Assembly: GCA_900555035.1 (NCBI GenBank)
Contig: USJX01000003.1
Location: forward strand, 18,976-82,975
DNA from: an uncultured Prevotella sp.
GTDB taxonomy: Bacteria; Bacteroidota; Bacteroidia; Bacteroidales; Bacteroidaceae
Direction: 5' to 3'
DNA length: 64,000 nucleotides
Shown here: positions 51,283 through 60,290 of the stretch, in pieces
Position numbering within the stretch: the first letter of the stretch is position 1
Layout of the letters: each line of letters opens with the position of its first letter
Notes under the pieces: model-generated
The model's input: the letters and a program-made list of their open reading frames with translations, nothing else
Databases searched by the model: none
Told to the model about the DNA's origin: nothing
Program-made: the position numbers and the translations under genes

Positions 51283-51314
51283 TTTGATGGTTTAAGAAAA
51301 AAGTAGTACTTTTG
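51283..51314 (+). promoter_or_regulatory. Promoter of gmd-fcl
   Basis: TTTG (51283-51286), 20 bases, TACTTTTG (51307-51314). A leader of about 110 bases precedes gmd; no attenuator was recognised in it. Confidence 0.82.
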
Positions 51315-51433
51315 CACCTGTATATATTACATCTTTTATATAAGGATGAACGTATGACTACATCTTTCATGTAAAAAGATTGAGATAACTAGATATAGCA
51401 TAAATTATTAATTTATCATATATTAAGAAATAA

Positions 51434-52546
51434 ATGGAAAATAGAAAAGTAGCTTTAATCACAGGTATTACAGGTCAGGATGGCTCTTATTTGGCAGAGT
51501 TGTTGTTGAGTAAGGGTTATGATGTTCACGGAACTATCCGTCGTTCTTCAACAGACTATCGTGAGCGTATCGCTCACTTGGAGGGTACCCCAAATTTCCA
51601 CCTTCACTATGCCGACCTCGGTGACTCTATGAGCATCATCCAGGTAATGAACAAGGTGAAGCCAACAGAGGTTTACAACCTTGCGGCTCAGAGTCACGTA
51701 CAGGTGAGCTTCGACTCTCCTGAGTTTACAGCCGATGTAGATGCCACAGGTGTGCTCCGTATTCTGGAGGCTATCCGCCAGTGCGGTCTGGAGAAGACTT
51801 GCCGCATGTATCAGGCTTCAACATCTGAGCTTTATGGTAAGGTAGAAGAGGTTCCTCAGAACGAGAACACTCCATTCCACCCTTATTCTCCATACGCTGT
51901 AGCTAAGCAGTATGGTTTCTGGATTGTCAAGGAGTACCGCGAGGCATATAATATGTTCTGCTGCTCTGGTATTCTCTTCAATCATGAGTCAGAGAGAAGA
52001 GGTGAGACTTTCGTTACTCGCAAGATTACTTTGGCTGCGGCACGCATCAAGCAGGGCAAGCAAGACAAGCTTTATCTCGGTAACCTGGATTCACTCCGCG
52101 ACTGGGGTTATGCCAAGGATTACGTAGAGTGCATGTGGTTGATTCTTCAGGCAGAGAAGCCAGAGGATTTCGTTATTGCAACAGGTAAGCAGCACTCTGT
52201 TCGTGAGTTCGCTCAGTTGGCTTTCCACTATGTAGGCATCGAGCTGAAGTGGGAAGGCAAGGAAGAGAACGAGAAGGGTATCTGCGTTGAGGGTCCTGAG
52301 GAACTCATCGGCAAGACACTCGTTGAGGTTTCTCCTGACTTCTATCGTCCTACCGACGTGGTGAACCTTTGGGGTGACCCAACAAAGGCTAAGGCTAAGC
52401 TCGGCTGGAATCCTAACACCACATCTTTCGAGGATCTCGTCAAGATCATGGTAGAGAGTGATATGGCCAAGGTTGCTGCTGAGGATGCCGGCGAGAAGGT
52501 TCGCTGCAACCTCGTGGAATACTTGGAGAAGGGTATTGTTAAGTAA
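51434..52546 (+). CDS. gmd: GDP-mannose 4,6-dehydratase
   Basis: 370 residues of the short-chain dehydrogenase type. NADP-binding GITGQDGSY (11-19), [11 protein letters not shown], and the active-site YxxxK (Tyr154, Lys158 in YAVAKQYG). It converts GDP-mannose to GDP-4-keto-6-deoxymannose, the first step to GDP-L-fucose. fcl follows 48 bases downstream and completes the pathway. In Bacteroidetes, fucose goes into capsule and protein O-glycans. Confidence 0.97.
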   Translation: MENRKVALITGITGQDGSYLAELLLSKGYDVHGTIRRSSTDYRERIAHLEGTPNFHLHYADLGDSMSIIQVMNKVKPTEVYNLAAQSHVQVSFDSPEFTADVDATGVLRILEAIRQCGLEKTCRMYQASTSELYGKVEEVPQNENTPFHPYSPYAVAKQYGFWIVKEYREAYNMFCCSGILFNHESERRGETFVTRKITLAAARIKQGKQDKLYLGNLDSLRDWGYAKDYVECMWLILQAEKPEDFVIATGKQHSVREFAQLAFHYVGIELKWEGKEENEKGICVEGPEELIGKTLVEVSPDFYRPTDVVNLWGDPTKAKAKLGWNPNTTSFEDLVKIMVESDMAKVAAEDAGEKVRCNLVEYLEKGIVK

Positions 52547-52583
52547 TAGTTAACAGTTGATAGTTAACGGTTGATAGTTTACA
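52547..52583 (+). repeat. AGTTAACAGTTGAT tandem repeat between gmd and fcl
   Basis: AGTTAACAGTTGAT is followed by AGTTAACGGTTGAT and a partial AGTTTAC: two full copies of a 14-base unit, filling the spacer up to the fcl ribosome site. Confidence 0.75.
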
Positions 52584-52594
52584 ATAAATAATCA

Positions 52595-53803
52595 ATGTTA
52601 TCAAAAGATTCTAAGATTTATATAGCAGGACACCACGGACTCGTGGGTTCTGCTATTTGGAATAACCTCGAGAAGAGAGGCTATCATAATCTGGTGGGTC
52701 GTTCTCACAAAGAACTCGACTTGACCGACCAGTATGCAGTAGAGAAGTTCTTTGACGAGGAGAAGCCTGATGCAGTGGTTCTGGCTGCTGCCTTCGTGGG
52801 CGGTATCATGGCGAATTCATTGTATCGTGCCGACTTCATCATGCAGAACATGAAGATGCAGTGCAACGTGATCAGCAATGCTTATTCTCATGGCGTGAAG
52901 AAGCTCCTCTTCCTGGGTTCTACCTGCATCTATCCGAAGGATGCTCCGCAGCCAATGAAGGAGGATGTGCTCCTCACTTCTCCGCTGGAATATACCAACG
53001 AGGAATATGCCATCGCTAAGATTGCCGGACTGAAGATGTGCGAGAGCTACAACCTTCAGTATGGTACCAACTATATCGCTGTGATGCCAACCAACCTCTA
53101 TGGCCCTAACGATAACTTCCACTTGGAGAACAGCCACGTAATGCCTGCGATGATGCGCAAGATTTATCTTGCCAAGCTCATCCACGATGGCGACTGGCAC
53201 AGCATCGAGGTAGATATGAACAAGCGTCCTATCAATCCTACTGATAAGCTTCGCGAAATCATCGGCGAGGGTAATGTGGATGGAAACAACTCTCATGAGC
53301 GCATTCTGAAGGCGCTGGAGTTCTATGGCATCTACGACAACAAGGTGGTGCTTTGGGGAACAGGTAAGCCATTGCGCGAGTTCCTCTGGAGCGAGGATAT
53401 GGCTGATGCCAGTGTTCATGTGCTTCTGAATGTAGATTTCAAGGACATCATCGGTATCGAGAAATACAGTTCTGTATTCTATGGTGCCAAGGTAGATGGT
53501 GCTGTGGATAGAAACAACTCTGAGGGTCGTGGTGGTGCTATCCCATCTCTCGGTGAGATTCGCAACTGCCACATCAACGTGGGTACCGGTAAGGAACTCA
53601 CCATCCGTGAGCTTTCAAAACTTGTGGTAAAGGCCGTAGGTTTCGAAGGCGAGGTAGAGTTTGATGCCAGCAAGCCTGATGGAACCCCAAGAAAACTCAT
53701 CTCAGTAGATAAGCTCCACCGTCTCGGCTGGACTCACAAGGTAGAGATCGAGGATGGTGTACAGAAGCTCTTCGAGTGGTATAAGAATAGTTTGAAAGAC
53801 TAA
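52595..53803 (+). CDS. fcl: GDP-L-fucose synthase
   Basis: 402 residues, longer than the ~320 of the E. coli enzyme. NADP-binding GHHGLVGSA (12-20), the strand LFLGSTCIYPKDAPQP, and the active-site YAIAKIAG (YxxxK). The extra length is a central insertion (roughly residues 195-250, with DWHSIEVDMNKRPINPTDKL and GNVDGNNSHERILKALE) and a second near residue 295; such insertions are usual in Bacteroidetes homologues as far as I recall. It epimerises and reduces the keto sugar to GDP-L-fucose. Operon with gmd, closed by a terminator at 53825. Confidence 0.94.
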   Translation: MLSKDSKIYIAGHHGLVGSAIWNNLEKRGYHNLVGRSHKELDLTDQYAVEKFFDEEKPDAVVLAAAFVGGIMANSLYRADFIMQNMKMQCNVISNAYSHGVKKLLFLGSTCIYPKDAPQPMKEDVLLTSPLEYTNEEYAIAKIAGLKMCESYNLQYGTNYIAVMPTNLYGPNDNFHLENSHVMPAMMRKIYLAKLIHDGDWHSIEVDMNKRPINPTDKLREIIGEGNVDGNNSHERILKALEFYGIYDNKVVLWGTGKPLREFLWSEDMADASVHVLLNVDFKDIIGIEKYSSVFYGAKVDGAVDRNNSEGRGGAIPSLGEIRNCHINVGTGKELTIRELSKLVVKAVGFEGEVEFDASKPDGTPRKLISVDKLHRLGWTHKVEIEDGVQKLFEWYKNSLKD

Positions 53804-53824
53804 ATTCAAAATATGGATAGGAAA

Positions 53825-53857
53825 GAGTAGCGACGGTTGGATCGCTACTCTTCTTTT
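53825..53857 (+). terminator. Terminator of gmd-fcl
   Basis: GAGTAGCGA pairs with TCGCTACTC, followed by TTCTTTTTG. Confidence 0.88.
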
Positions 53858-53929
53858 TGTAACTTGTCCACCCAGTTACTTAAGAAGTTTGATTTATAAT
53901 AGTGTTGCGGAATTAAGGCTAACATAAAT

Positions 53930-55489
53930 ATGAAAAAGATTATTTTATTCTTGCAGTTGATCTTCTCGATAGGGATGTCAGCGCAGACGACTGTAGAATC
54001 AGTCCAAGTTGCGGATATGGATGAAGGTGCCCCCATCTGTGGCAAGTCAATAGATTTGCACAAGCGCATTCTCCAGGCCTACAATTGCGATAGTACGCTC
54101 ATCGTCTTCGCTTGTGATACCACTAAAAAAGGAAAAAATACCGATACTGGCTATCTCTATTCACTAGATGCCAATACCCTGGAAGTGCAATGGCAAAAGT
54201 CGCTGAAACTTTCTTTGTCAAAACTCTATGGCGTCTGTTCCAAGGGAGTGATGCTTTCCTCCACTCTGAAAAGTACAGGCAAGTCACTCTTGACCTTGTC
54301 TGATACCAAGACGGGCCAGTCGCTATGGACGCAGTATCTTTATCCTGTCTATTTCAATGATAGCTTGGATATCGTGGTGGGACTTGAGAAAGTGGGAGAC
54401 AGCAAGACATACGCTTATCGCCTGAGCACAGGAAAGTTGTTGTGGGATGCCGAGATTCCGATGACCAAGAACGTGGGATGGAAAGATGCTTGCATGGTGG
54501 ATTCCACTCACTTGGTGGTTGTGGGTGATGACATCAACGAAATCAACATCCATTCGGGTGAAATCAAGAAGGTGAAGGCTGTGACTGGCATCCGTGATTC
54601 CAAGGGAATGATGGCTTTGGCATTGGCCAATGTCTTGTCTGCGGCAGTCACCATCGGATTTAATTCTTCTTTTTATTACTATTATTATAATCTTAATCCA
54701 TATATCATTACGGGCTTGACTTCCAATATCCTTCAGGTGGGCTCTGACTTGTATATTAGTGATAGAAAAAGCCTCTATTGTTTGGGAGCGGACAGCTTGC
54801 AAACACGCTGGAAGTATGATTTCCAGGACAAGGAGGCTTCTACGGCTCATCTTCTGCTTAGGGATGGCAAGATATTGATGCTCAATTACGGTTATGGCAA
54901 GAGTCTTATGAGAGGTACGGTGAAGTGTGGCAAGCCTTTCTTGGCTTCTTTTGATGCACAGACGGGAGATAGGAAGAAGATGTTTCCTTTATACGACAAG
55001 AAGCATATCATGAACGACGGAATGCTCACGGAGAGTGGTGTCTTCCTTGCTGGTTCCGACAAGGCTGTATATCTGTCATTTGCTGATTCTGCTGTCATCA
55101 GCAAAGATTGGGATCGCAGTGCCAATGGGGCTTTGACTATGGTGTTGAGAAAACCATTCTATGCGTTTCATGGACTTGCACCAAAGCTGACTTTAGTGGA
55201 GGCATTCGACAAGGTGTGCCCGATGCTGACCAGTACCAACAAGCTTTTTGTCTTCAATGACAAGTTGGACATTCTTGAATCTTATGATCTCTACGAGACC
55301 TTCTCCGTTTGTTTCCGTTTGGATGATGTGCTTTGCATACAAAACAGGGATGACAAATCCAACTTTAGGCTGATTCATCCCGATGGTTCCTCTATCGGAA
55401 AACTGAAAGGCAAGCCTGTAGCCGCCCTGCTCAAAGGCAGAAATGTGCTAGCTGTATATGATGATCACCTTACAGTCTTTAGGCTGTAA
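53930..55489 (+). CDS. Secreted PQQ-like beta-propeller protein
   Basis: 519 residues with a signal peptide (MKKIILFLQLIFSIGMSAQ). The mature protein is a series of blade-like repeats with the shape YLYSLDANTLEVQWQKSL, TLSDTKTGQSLWTQYLY, YRLSTGKLLWDAEIP, YCLGADSLQTRWKYDFQ, in which a Trp near each blade end recalls PQQ-type propellers. No quinone-binding residues can be claimed. The blade 4 region contains a hydrophobic stretch (MALALANVLSAAVTIGFNS) followed by FYYYYYN, unusual for a propeller. Probably periplasmic; function unknown. Confidence 0.75.
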   Translation: MKKIILFLQLIFSIGMSAQTTVESVQVADMDEGAPICGKSIDLHKRILQAYNCDSTLIVFACDTTKKGKNTDTGYLYSLDANTLEVQWQKSLKLSLSKLYGVCSKGVMLSSTLKSTGKSLLTLSDTKTGQSLWTQYLYPVYFNDSLDIVVGLEKVGDSKTYAYRLSTGKLLWDAEIPMTKNVGWKDACMVDSTHLVVVGDDINEINIHSGEIKKVKAVTGIRDSKGMMALALANVLSAAVTIGFNSSFYYYYYNLNPYIITGLTSNILQVGSDLYISDRKSLYCLGADSLQTRWKYDFQDKEASTAHLLLRDGKILMLNYGYGKSLMRGTVKCGKPFLASFDAQTGDRKKMFPLYDKKHIMNDGMLTESGVFLAGSDKAVYLSFADSAVISKDWDRSANGALTMVLRKPFYAFHGLAPKLTLVEAFDKVCPMLTSTNKLFVFNDKLDILESYDLYETFSVCFRLDDVLCIQNRDDKSNFRLIHPDGSSIGKLKGKPVAALLKGRNVLAVYDDHLTVFRL

Positions 55490-55543
55490 GGTGCCTAGTG
55501 CCCTCTTATTACTGAAATTATGTGGATATATAAAAAAGAAAAA

Positions 55544-55587
55544 TCCGATTCTCATAACGAAAATCGGACTCTTAATTTTTTTTGAGT
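55544..55587. terminator. Bidirectional terminator between the propeller gene and tRNA-Tyr
   Basis: TCCGATT pairs with AATCGGA around CTCATAACGAA; T-runs on both strands. Confidence 0.85.
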
Positions 55588-55603
55588 TATTTTTGGGAAA
55601 AGT

Positions 55604-55685
55604 GGGTAGTGATGGATTCGAACCACCGAAGGCATAGCCAGCAGATTTACAGTCTGCCCCATTTGGCCACTCTGGTAACTACCCG
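55604..55685 (-). tRNA. tRNA-Tyr (anticodon GTA)
   Basis: An 82-base class II tRNA. Acceptor stem GGGTAGT pairs with ACTACCC; anticodon loop CTGTAAA presents GTA; a long variable arm (GGCTATGCCTTC) follows, and the T-arm reads GTGGTTCGAATCCATCAC. The CCA end is not encoded (CT follows the discriminator base). Confidence 0.96.
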
Positions 55686-56185
55686 AAAGCTTTTGATTTT
55701 CGAACAACCTTTATTTGGTAAAAGCTTTGTTCTTAAAAGCGAGTGCAAAGGTAGTGCTTTTTTTTCATTCCACCAAATTTTTCACCAACTTTTTTCACTT
55801 TTTCTTCAAAAAACTTCATTTTTCCCTTAAAAAGAGGTGTTTTTGCCCTTACAGGGGAGCTTGTTGACTGCTATCATACCCATGACGTTGCCCTGAACAA
55901 GGAACTTTTACCCTTTTGCCCTTTTACTTTTTTACCTTTTTACCTTTATAATATGATGACGACGATGTTTCCTCGACAACCTTCTGTGCTTATAATGCTC
56001 TTTTAGATACGTTTTCAATATCAATGATGTGCTGTGCAGTCTTATTCATTTTTGTTGTAAATTTGGGTGCAAGGTTACTCATTTTTCAATAAATATGTAT
56101 GTGTTTCCCAAAAAAAATGTATCTTTGCAGTCGTTTTATAATACTACAGGCGCAAGCCTGAATAAAAACTGAATAAATATACAAT
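55686..56185. other. Intergenic region with purine repeats and the SprT promoter
   Basis: No gene seen. It holds a GGTAAAA-type tract (55905-55950) and the -7 box TATCTTTG (56120-56127) for the SprT-like gene. The bases just left of the tRNA gene on this map are its promoter side (minus strand). Confidence 0.6.
55905..55950 (-). repeat. GGTAAAA purine repeat (second copy)
   Basis: On the minus strand AAAGGTAAAAAGGTAAAAAA, then GTAAAAGGGCAAAAGGGTAA. Same building blocks as the tract at 14990-15030. Confidence 0.75.
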
Positions 56186-56851
56186 ATGATTGTAACAATC
56201 GACTGGATGGAGGAGTGGTTCAAGCGTTTTGACCAGGAATATTTCGGGGGTAAGTTGCCGCTTCCTGAACTGGCACTTACCCGTGCCAAGACCCGATTGG
56301 GACAGCTCGCCTTTAAGCGCGCATCCCGCTGGGGCCGCACCAAGCTTTACGACTTTAAGCTCTCGATGAGCACCTATTATGATATGACCGAGCAGCAGGC
56401 CAAAAGTGTGCTGCTGCATGAGATGATTCATTACATCATCGGCTATACCGGGCTGAAAGATACTTCGCCCCATGGCGTCGTATTCCGGGGCATGATGGGC
56501 AATCTGAATCGCAAATACGGTTGGGATATCCGGGTGATGACCTCTACCAAGGGCTGGAAGGTGAGCGAGCAGGTGGCGGAAAAGAAGAAGGCTAAGGGGC
56601 CGCAAACTTATCTGATGCTTGCCATCGAACTGAAGGATGGCAAGTTCTATCTCTCCAGGGTGAACCCCGGCTTTGCCCGTCGCATAGAGAAGCAGCTTCC
56701 TATGGTTCGCGAACTTCGTTCCCATCGTTGGTACACCACGCAGGAGTCATATTTCGAGGATTATCCGCAGGTGCGAAGCCTTCGTGGTCGCCGCATTACG
56801 AAGGGCGATTTTGAGAAGCTTCAGAATGTGTTGAGCCCTTTTGAATTGTAG
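56186..56851 (+). CDS. SprT-like zinc metalloprotease domain protein
   Basis: 221 residues. The metal site HEMIH (His78, Glu79, His82) lies in VLLHEMIHYIIGYTGL, followed by the family HGVVFRGMM (His96). The N-terminal WFKRFDQEYFGGKLPLPEL is typical of the SprT/Spartan fold. Eukaryotic relatives cut DNA-protein crosslinks; the bacterial role is less clear. It lacks the C-terminal zinc ribbon of some members, having instead a basic region (RRIEKQLPMVRELRSHRWY). Monocistronic or followed by the thioredoxin gene after 57 bases. Confidence 0.87.
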   Translation: MIVTIDWMEEWFKRFDQEYFGGKLPLPELALTRAKTRLGQLAFKRASRWGRTKLYDFKLSMSTYYDMTEQQAKSVLLHEMIHYIIGYTGLKDTSPHGVVFRGMMGNLNRKYGWDIRVMTSTKGWKVSEQVAEKKKAKGPQTYLMLAIELKDGKFYLSRVNPGFARRIEKQLPMVRELRSHRWYTTQESYFEDYPQVRSLRGRRITKGDFEKLQNVLSPFEL

Positions 56852-56908
56852 AATTAGGGCATAATTAAGAAGAAATAGTTAAGAAGGAAAATTTAAAAAG
56901 AATATCTT

Positions 56909-57409
56909 ATGAGAAGAATGATTACTTTGGCCTTCATGATGACCATGGTTGTGATGATGGCGCATGCTCAGGGAGCATTGAAGAAAGTGTATAATGAAAG
57001 CATCGATCCGATGTCGCAGATTGATGCGGGCTTGCAGAAGGCGAAGACCGAGGGCAAGTTTGTCATCTGTCAGTTGGGTGGCAACTGGTGTCCATGGTGT
57101 CTTCGATTTGCCGATTTCGTTGAGAAGGATACGGCGGTGAACCAGATGGTGAATGATAACTTTGTTTATCTTCATGTTAACTATAATCCTCGCCAGTCGG
57201 CAGGTGGTGATGCGGTGAAGAAGGCAGAGGCATTGATGAAGCGCCTGAACAATCCTCAGCGTTTCGGCTTTCCTGTCTTCGTAGTATTGGATACAGAAGG
57301 CAAGGTGCTCCATATCCAGGATTCCAGCTTCCTGGAAGAGGGTAAGGGCTATGATGAGAAGAAGGTGCTCCGTTTTTTGAAGAACTGGACACCGAAGGCG
57401 GTGAAGTAA
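56909..57409 (+). CDS. Secreted thioredoxin-fold protein
   Basis: 166 residues with a Met-rich signal peptide (to about residue 20). The redox site is NWCPWC (Cys61, Cys64), followed by FVEKDTAVNQMVNDNFVYLHVNY and a cis-Pro loop in GFPVFVVLD. Resembles DUF255/thioredoxin_7-type proteins acting on periplasmic thiols; partner unknown. A strong hairpin terminator ends the unit. Confidence 0.88.
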   Translation: MRRMITLAFMMTMVVMMAHAQGALKKVYNESIDPMSQIDAGLQKAKTEGKFVICQLGGNWCPWCLRFADFVEKDTAVNQMVNDNFVYLHVNYNPRQSAGGDAVKKAEALMKRLNNPQRFGFPVFVVLDTEGKVLHIQDSSFLEEGKGYDEKKVLRFLKNWTPKAVK

Positions 57410-57420
57410 TATAAAAATAA

Positions 57421-57455
57421 AACACGGGCAAACTGAGTTTACCCGTGTTCTATTT
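57421..57455. terminator. Bidirectional terminator
   Basis: AACACGGGCAAACT pairs with AGTTTACCCGTGTT with one G-T mismatch, between the convergent thioredoxin and RSH genes. Confidence 0.9.
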
Positions 57456-57470
57456 ACTTCGTATTTCTTC

Positions 57471-59345
57471 TTACTTCAGTTCTTCATTGCATACTTCATC
57501 TACACCCTCTATATCGTAAAGGTGGGTGGTGATGGTGTTGAGCTCTTCAAACGAATGGATGGCAAACTTGATGGTACAGTCCACGATGAAATCTTCAGTC
57601 TCTGTATGCAGACTCTCGATGGAGAGACCCAGCTCGTTGGTGATACAGTCGATGATGTCACTGAGCAGATGGTATCTGTCGATGGCTTTTACATGAATGG
57701 CTATCGGATAGAGAATGTTCTCCTCTTCCTCGAAATCAATGTTGACGATGCTGTCGCCATATTGCGAAGCCAGGCGGATGGCATCAGGGCAGTTGCGCTT
57801 GTGAATCGTAATATTGCCATCTGCCTCCTTGAATCCGATGACTTCTTCGCCAGGAATAGGGCGGCAGTGCTCGCAGCGGTGGTAGGCTGATACCGGCTTC
57901 TTGGTCAGGTAAGAGCTGATGTGGCTCTTCGCCTTGTAAGTGATGACATGATCCAGCCAGTTCGCTTCTGGATGCACAGTCTCCTCTTGACCGATAGAGA
58001 TGCTATCGCCTCTTCTGAGCACCGTCTTTACAGAGCACAGCCTGTCGTTGATCATGGCGTATTTGGCATGAAGACCCAGCTTGCTGTGAATCTCAAATGC
58101 AAAGTCGAGGGCTGTGGCTCCCTTTGGCAATCTTACTGGCTCTCCCTTTGGCGTGAACACCAGGATGTCGTCGTTGTAGAGAGAACTGCCGATGCTGCCG
58201 ATATAGTCGCTCTGGAAACCGTGGATGTTGATGTCCTGCAATACCTCCTTGAACTTCTTGAGCCAGTCTTTGATGCTGCTTGCCGACTGGGATGACATGT
58301 AGCCAAGTCGGGAGTTTCTTACCATTCGCTCGCTGCACAGATGCAGCTCCACCCATTTGCCATGGTCGGCCAACAGCTTGAAGTGGTAAGATTCATATCC
58401 GTTTAATTTCGGACTGTCCAGGTAGTTGATAACGCTGCGAGGCTTCTCGATAAACTTATCGGTCAATATCGAGTAGATGCAGAGAGCGATGTTCTTTTCC
58501 GTTCTGTTCTGACCATCTGGGAAGATAATCTTCACATAGTGGCGGTTGGTAACGTGCTGGAAGTCGATGCTGTCCTTTACCATCTTTCTCCAGATGCTAT
58601 ATGGCTTTCTATATACCACTTCCACTCTAGCCTCCTCATGGTTGGTAGCCAGAATGTCTTTAATCTCGTTGACGAAGGTCTCGATGGCGACGGCATTGTC
58701 CTTCTTATATTTTTCAAGTTGCTTTTCCAGCTTGTTGTATTCTACAGGGCAACGGTATTTGAATCCCAGGTTCTCCATCTCAACCTTAATCTGGTACAGG
58801 CCCAGACGGTTGGCAAGCGGCGCAAAGAATATCTGACTTTCTGATGCTATCTTCCAACGCTTCTGTACCGGCATCGATTCCAGAGTGCGGAGATTATGTA
58901 GTCTGTCAGCAAGTTTTACCATGATGGCTCTGAGGTCGTAGTTCAACGATCCGAGCATTCTCTGGTAATTCTCCACCTGCAGACTGATTTCGTAGTGTTC
59001 CTTCTTTTCCTTGGTAAGAGCTTTAACCAAGAAGGCAACATCACTGCCAAATTCCTTCTCTACAAAATCAATCTTATATTCCGTATCCTCCACTAAATCG
59101 TGTAATAATGAGGCAGTTACAGCGTTAGCATCGAGCTGCATGTCCTTGGCTGCGATGAGGGCTACTGAAAGAGGATGCAGGATGTAAGGCTCTCCAGAAC
59201 GTCGGAATTGTTTACTATGTCCCTCCTTGGCAATCTGGAAGGCGTGCTTAATCATACGGAGCTCTTCTGGCGAAACTTTAGCTTCCATCAAGTCAAAGAT
59301 CTGCTCTGCAGCTTGCTGAATCTGATAATCGTAATTCTGTTCCAT
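57471..59345 (-). CDS. RelA/SpoT homologue with intact hydrolase and degenerate synthetase domain
   Basis: 624 residues, shorter than the ~730 of bifunctional enzymes. The HD hydrolase (about 25-180) keeps its metal and substrate residues: RRSGEPYILHP (His57), LLHDLVEDT (His82, Asp83), KLADRLHNLRTL (Asp147). In the synthetase region the usual F-x-x-[IV]-x-D-x-x-[AG]-[IV]-R-[IV]-I reads DFQHVTNRHYVKII (261-274): the catalytic Asp position is Asn267 and the Arg position Lys272. The EVQIRT block is altered to VELHLCSERM. TGS (starting near FTPKGEPVRLPKGATALDFA), zinc-finger-like (CEHCRPIPGEEVIGF) and ACT domains follow. The likely role is (p)ppGpp breakdown. The -7 box TATATTTG is at 59455-59462 on the minus strand. 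Confidence 0.88.
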   Translation of the reverse strand: MEQNYDYQIQQAAEQIFDLMEAKVSPEELRMIKHAFQIAKEGHSKQFRRSGEPYILHPLSVALIAAKDMQLDANAVTASLLHDLVEDTEYKIDFVEKEFGSDVAFLVKALTKEKKEHYEISLQVENYQRMLGSLNYDLRAIMVKLADRLHNLRTLESMPVQKRWKIASESQIFFAPLANRLGLYQIKVEMENLGFKYRCPVEYNKLEKQLEKYKKDNAVAIETFVNEIKDILATNHEEARVEVVYRKPYSIWRKMVKDSIDFQHVTNRHYVKIIFPDGQNRTEKNIALCIYSILTDKFIEKPRSVINYLDSPKLNGYESYHFKLLADHGKWVELHLCSERMVRNSRLGYMSSQSASSIKDWLKKFKEVLQDINIHGFQSDYIGSIGSSLYNDDILVFTPKGEPVRLPKGATALDFAFEIHSKLGLHAKYAMINDRLCSVKTVLRRGDSISIGQEETVHPEANWLDHVITYKAKSHISSYLTKKPVSAYHRCEHCRPIPGEEVIGFKEADGNITIHKRNCPDAIRLASQYGDSIVNIDFEEEENILYPIAIHVKAIDRYHLLSDIIDCITNELGLSIESLHTETEDFIVDCTIKFAIHSFEELNTITTHLYDIEGVDEVCNEELK

Positions 59346-59423
59346 AATTTATCGTTTTAAAGAGTTGTATAAATATATAGAGGACGAATATTGGATTTGA
59401 TATCCTTAGGGGGGCTTATCGTG

Positions 59424-59462
59424 AGAATGCTCGTCATTCTCGTATTTTTGGCGCAAATATAC
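59424..59462 (-). promoter_or_regulatory. RSH promoter and 5' hairpin
   Basis: TATATTTG on the minus strand (59455-59462) followed at the expected start of the transcript by GAGAATG...CATTCTC (59424-59442), a 7-bp stem-loop. The rest of the 302-base gap to the TlpA-like gene shows no gene. Confidence 0.5.
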
Positions 59463-59647
59463 ATCTTTTTTTCCGTTCCGCAAAATGATTTTTCGAAAAA
59501 TATTCTCTAATGAGTGAAAAATACTTGGTTCTTACGGTTAATTTTCCATAATAATAGCCCGTATTGTTGCCATATTCCTGAAAAATGATGTATTTTTATA
59601 GTTTGAAATTTAAATATTTAAAGCATAAAACTTAATAGATAGTTCGT

Positions 59648-60211
59648 ATGAAGAAATTAGTATTCTTTTTGCTCCTGATGACGGCTGTCGTTGGTAGAGC
59701 ACAGACTTCGCTCGACTTGTTGCCTGTTGGCACAGAGGCGCCCGATTTCACCATCACCAATAAAACTACGGGAGAGAAAATCTTCCGACTCTCTGATTGC
59801 AAGAGCACCACTTCGAATACAGGAAAGGCTGTAAAGGGTGTTTGGACCGTGCTTGATTTCTGGGCATCCTGGTGTCCTGACTGTAGAAAAGACATGCCGA
59901 TGGTAAAGGAGATTTTTGAAAAATACAATACCAAGGTCCAGGTGGTGGGTGTTTCTTTTGATACCGATGAGGCAAGAATGAAGAAATATCTGGCAGACAA
60001 TAATTATGGCTGGTTGCAATATTACGAGTTGAAGAAATGGAAGGAAACACAGATTTCAAAGGATTACCATATTTCATGGCTTCCAACTTCCTATCTCATC
60101 GACCCTGATGGCAAGGTTTATTTTGCTACCGTGAAGGCAGAGGAGATGATGCAGAAACTGGATTCGCTTGACAAGGCGGGTAAGTTGACAGTAAATACCA
60201 TCAAGAAATAG
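59648..60211 (+). CDS. TlpA/ResA-family thiol-disulfide oxidoreductase
   Basis: 187 residues with a signal peptide (to about 19). The thioredoxin fold contains FWASWCPDCRKDMP (Cys76, Cys79) and the cis-Pro loop WLPTSYLIDPDGKV. Such periplasmic enzymes reduce or isomerise disulfides, for example in cytochrome c maturation; the exact partner is unknown. Many Bacteroidetes carry several paralogues. Ended by a strong hairpin. Confidence 0.9.
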   Translation: MKKLVFFLLLMTAVVGRAQTSLDLLPVGTEAPDFTITNKTTGEKIFRLSDCKSTTSNTGKAVKGVWTVLDFWASWCPDCRKDMPMVKEIFEKYNTKVQVVGVSFDTDEARMKKYLADNNYGWLQYYELKKWKETQISKDYHISWLPTSYLIDPDGKVYFATVKAEEMMQKLDSLDKAGKLTVNTIKK

Positions 60212-60221
60212 AAAAATAGAA

Positions 60222-60258
60222 AGAGGGTGTATAAAACGAGCAGTTTTATACACCCTCT
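60222..60258. terminator. Bidirectional terminator
   Basis: AGAGGGTGTATAAAA pairs with TTTTATACACCCTCT around CGAGCAG, between the convergent TlpA-like and Dcp genes. Confidence 0.92.
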
Positions 60259-60290
60259 AATCATATTATATCTTCAAATAATATCTTCTC

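Noticed and set aside
56144..56725. 193-codon frame antisense to the SprT-like gene
   Set aside because: Shadow of the sense gene, which has a clear HExxH motif and promoter.
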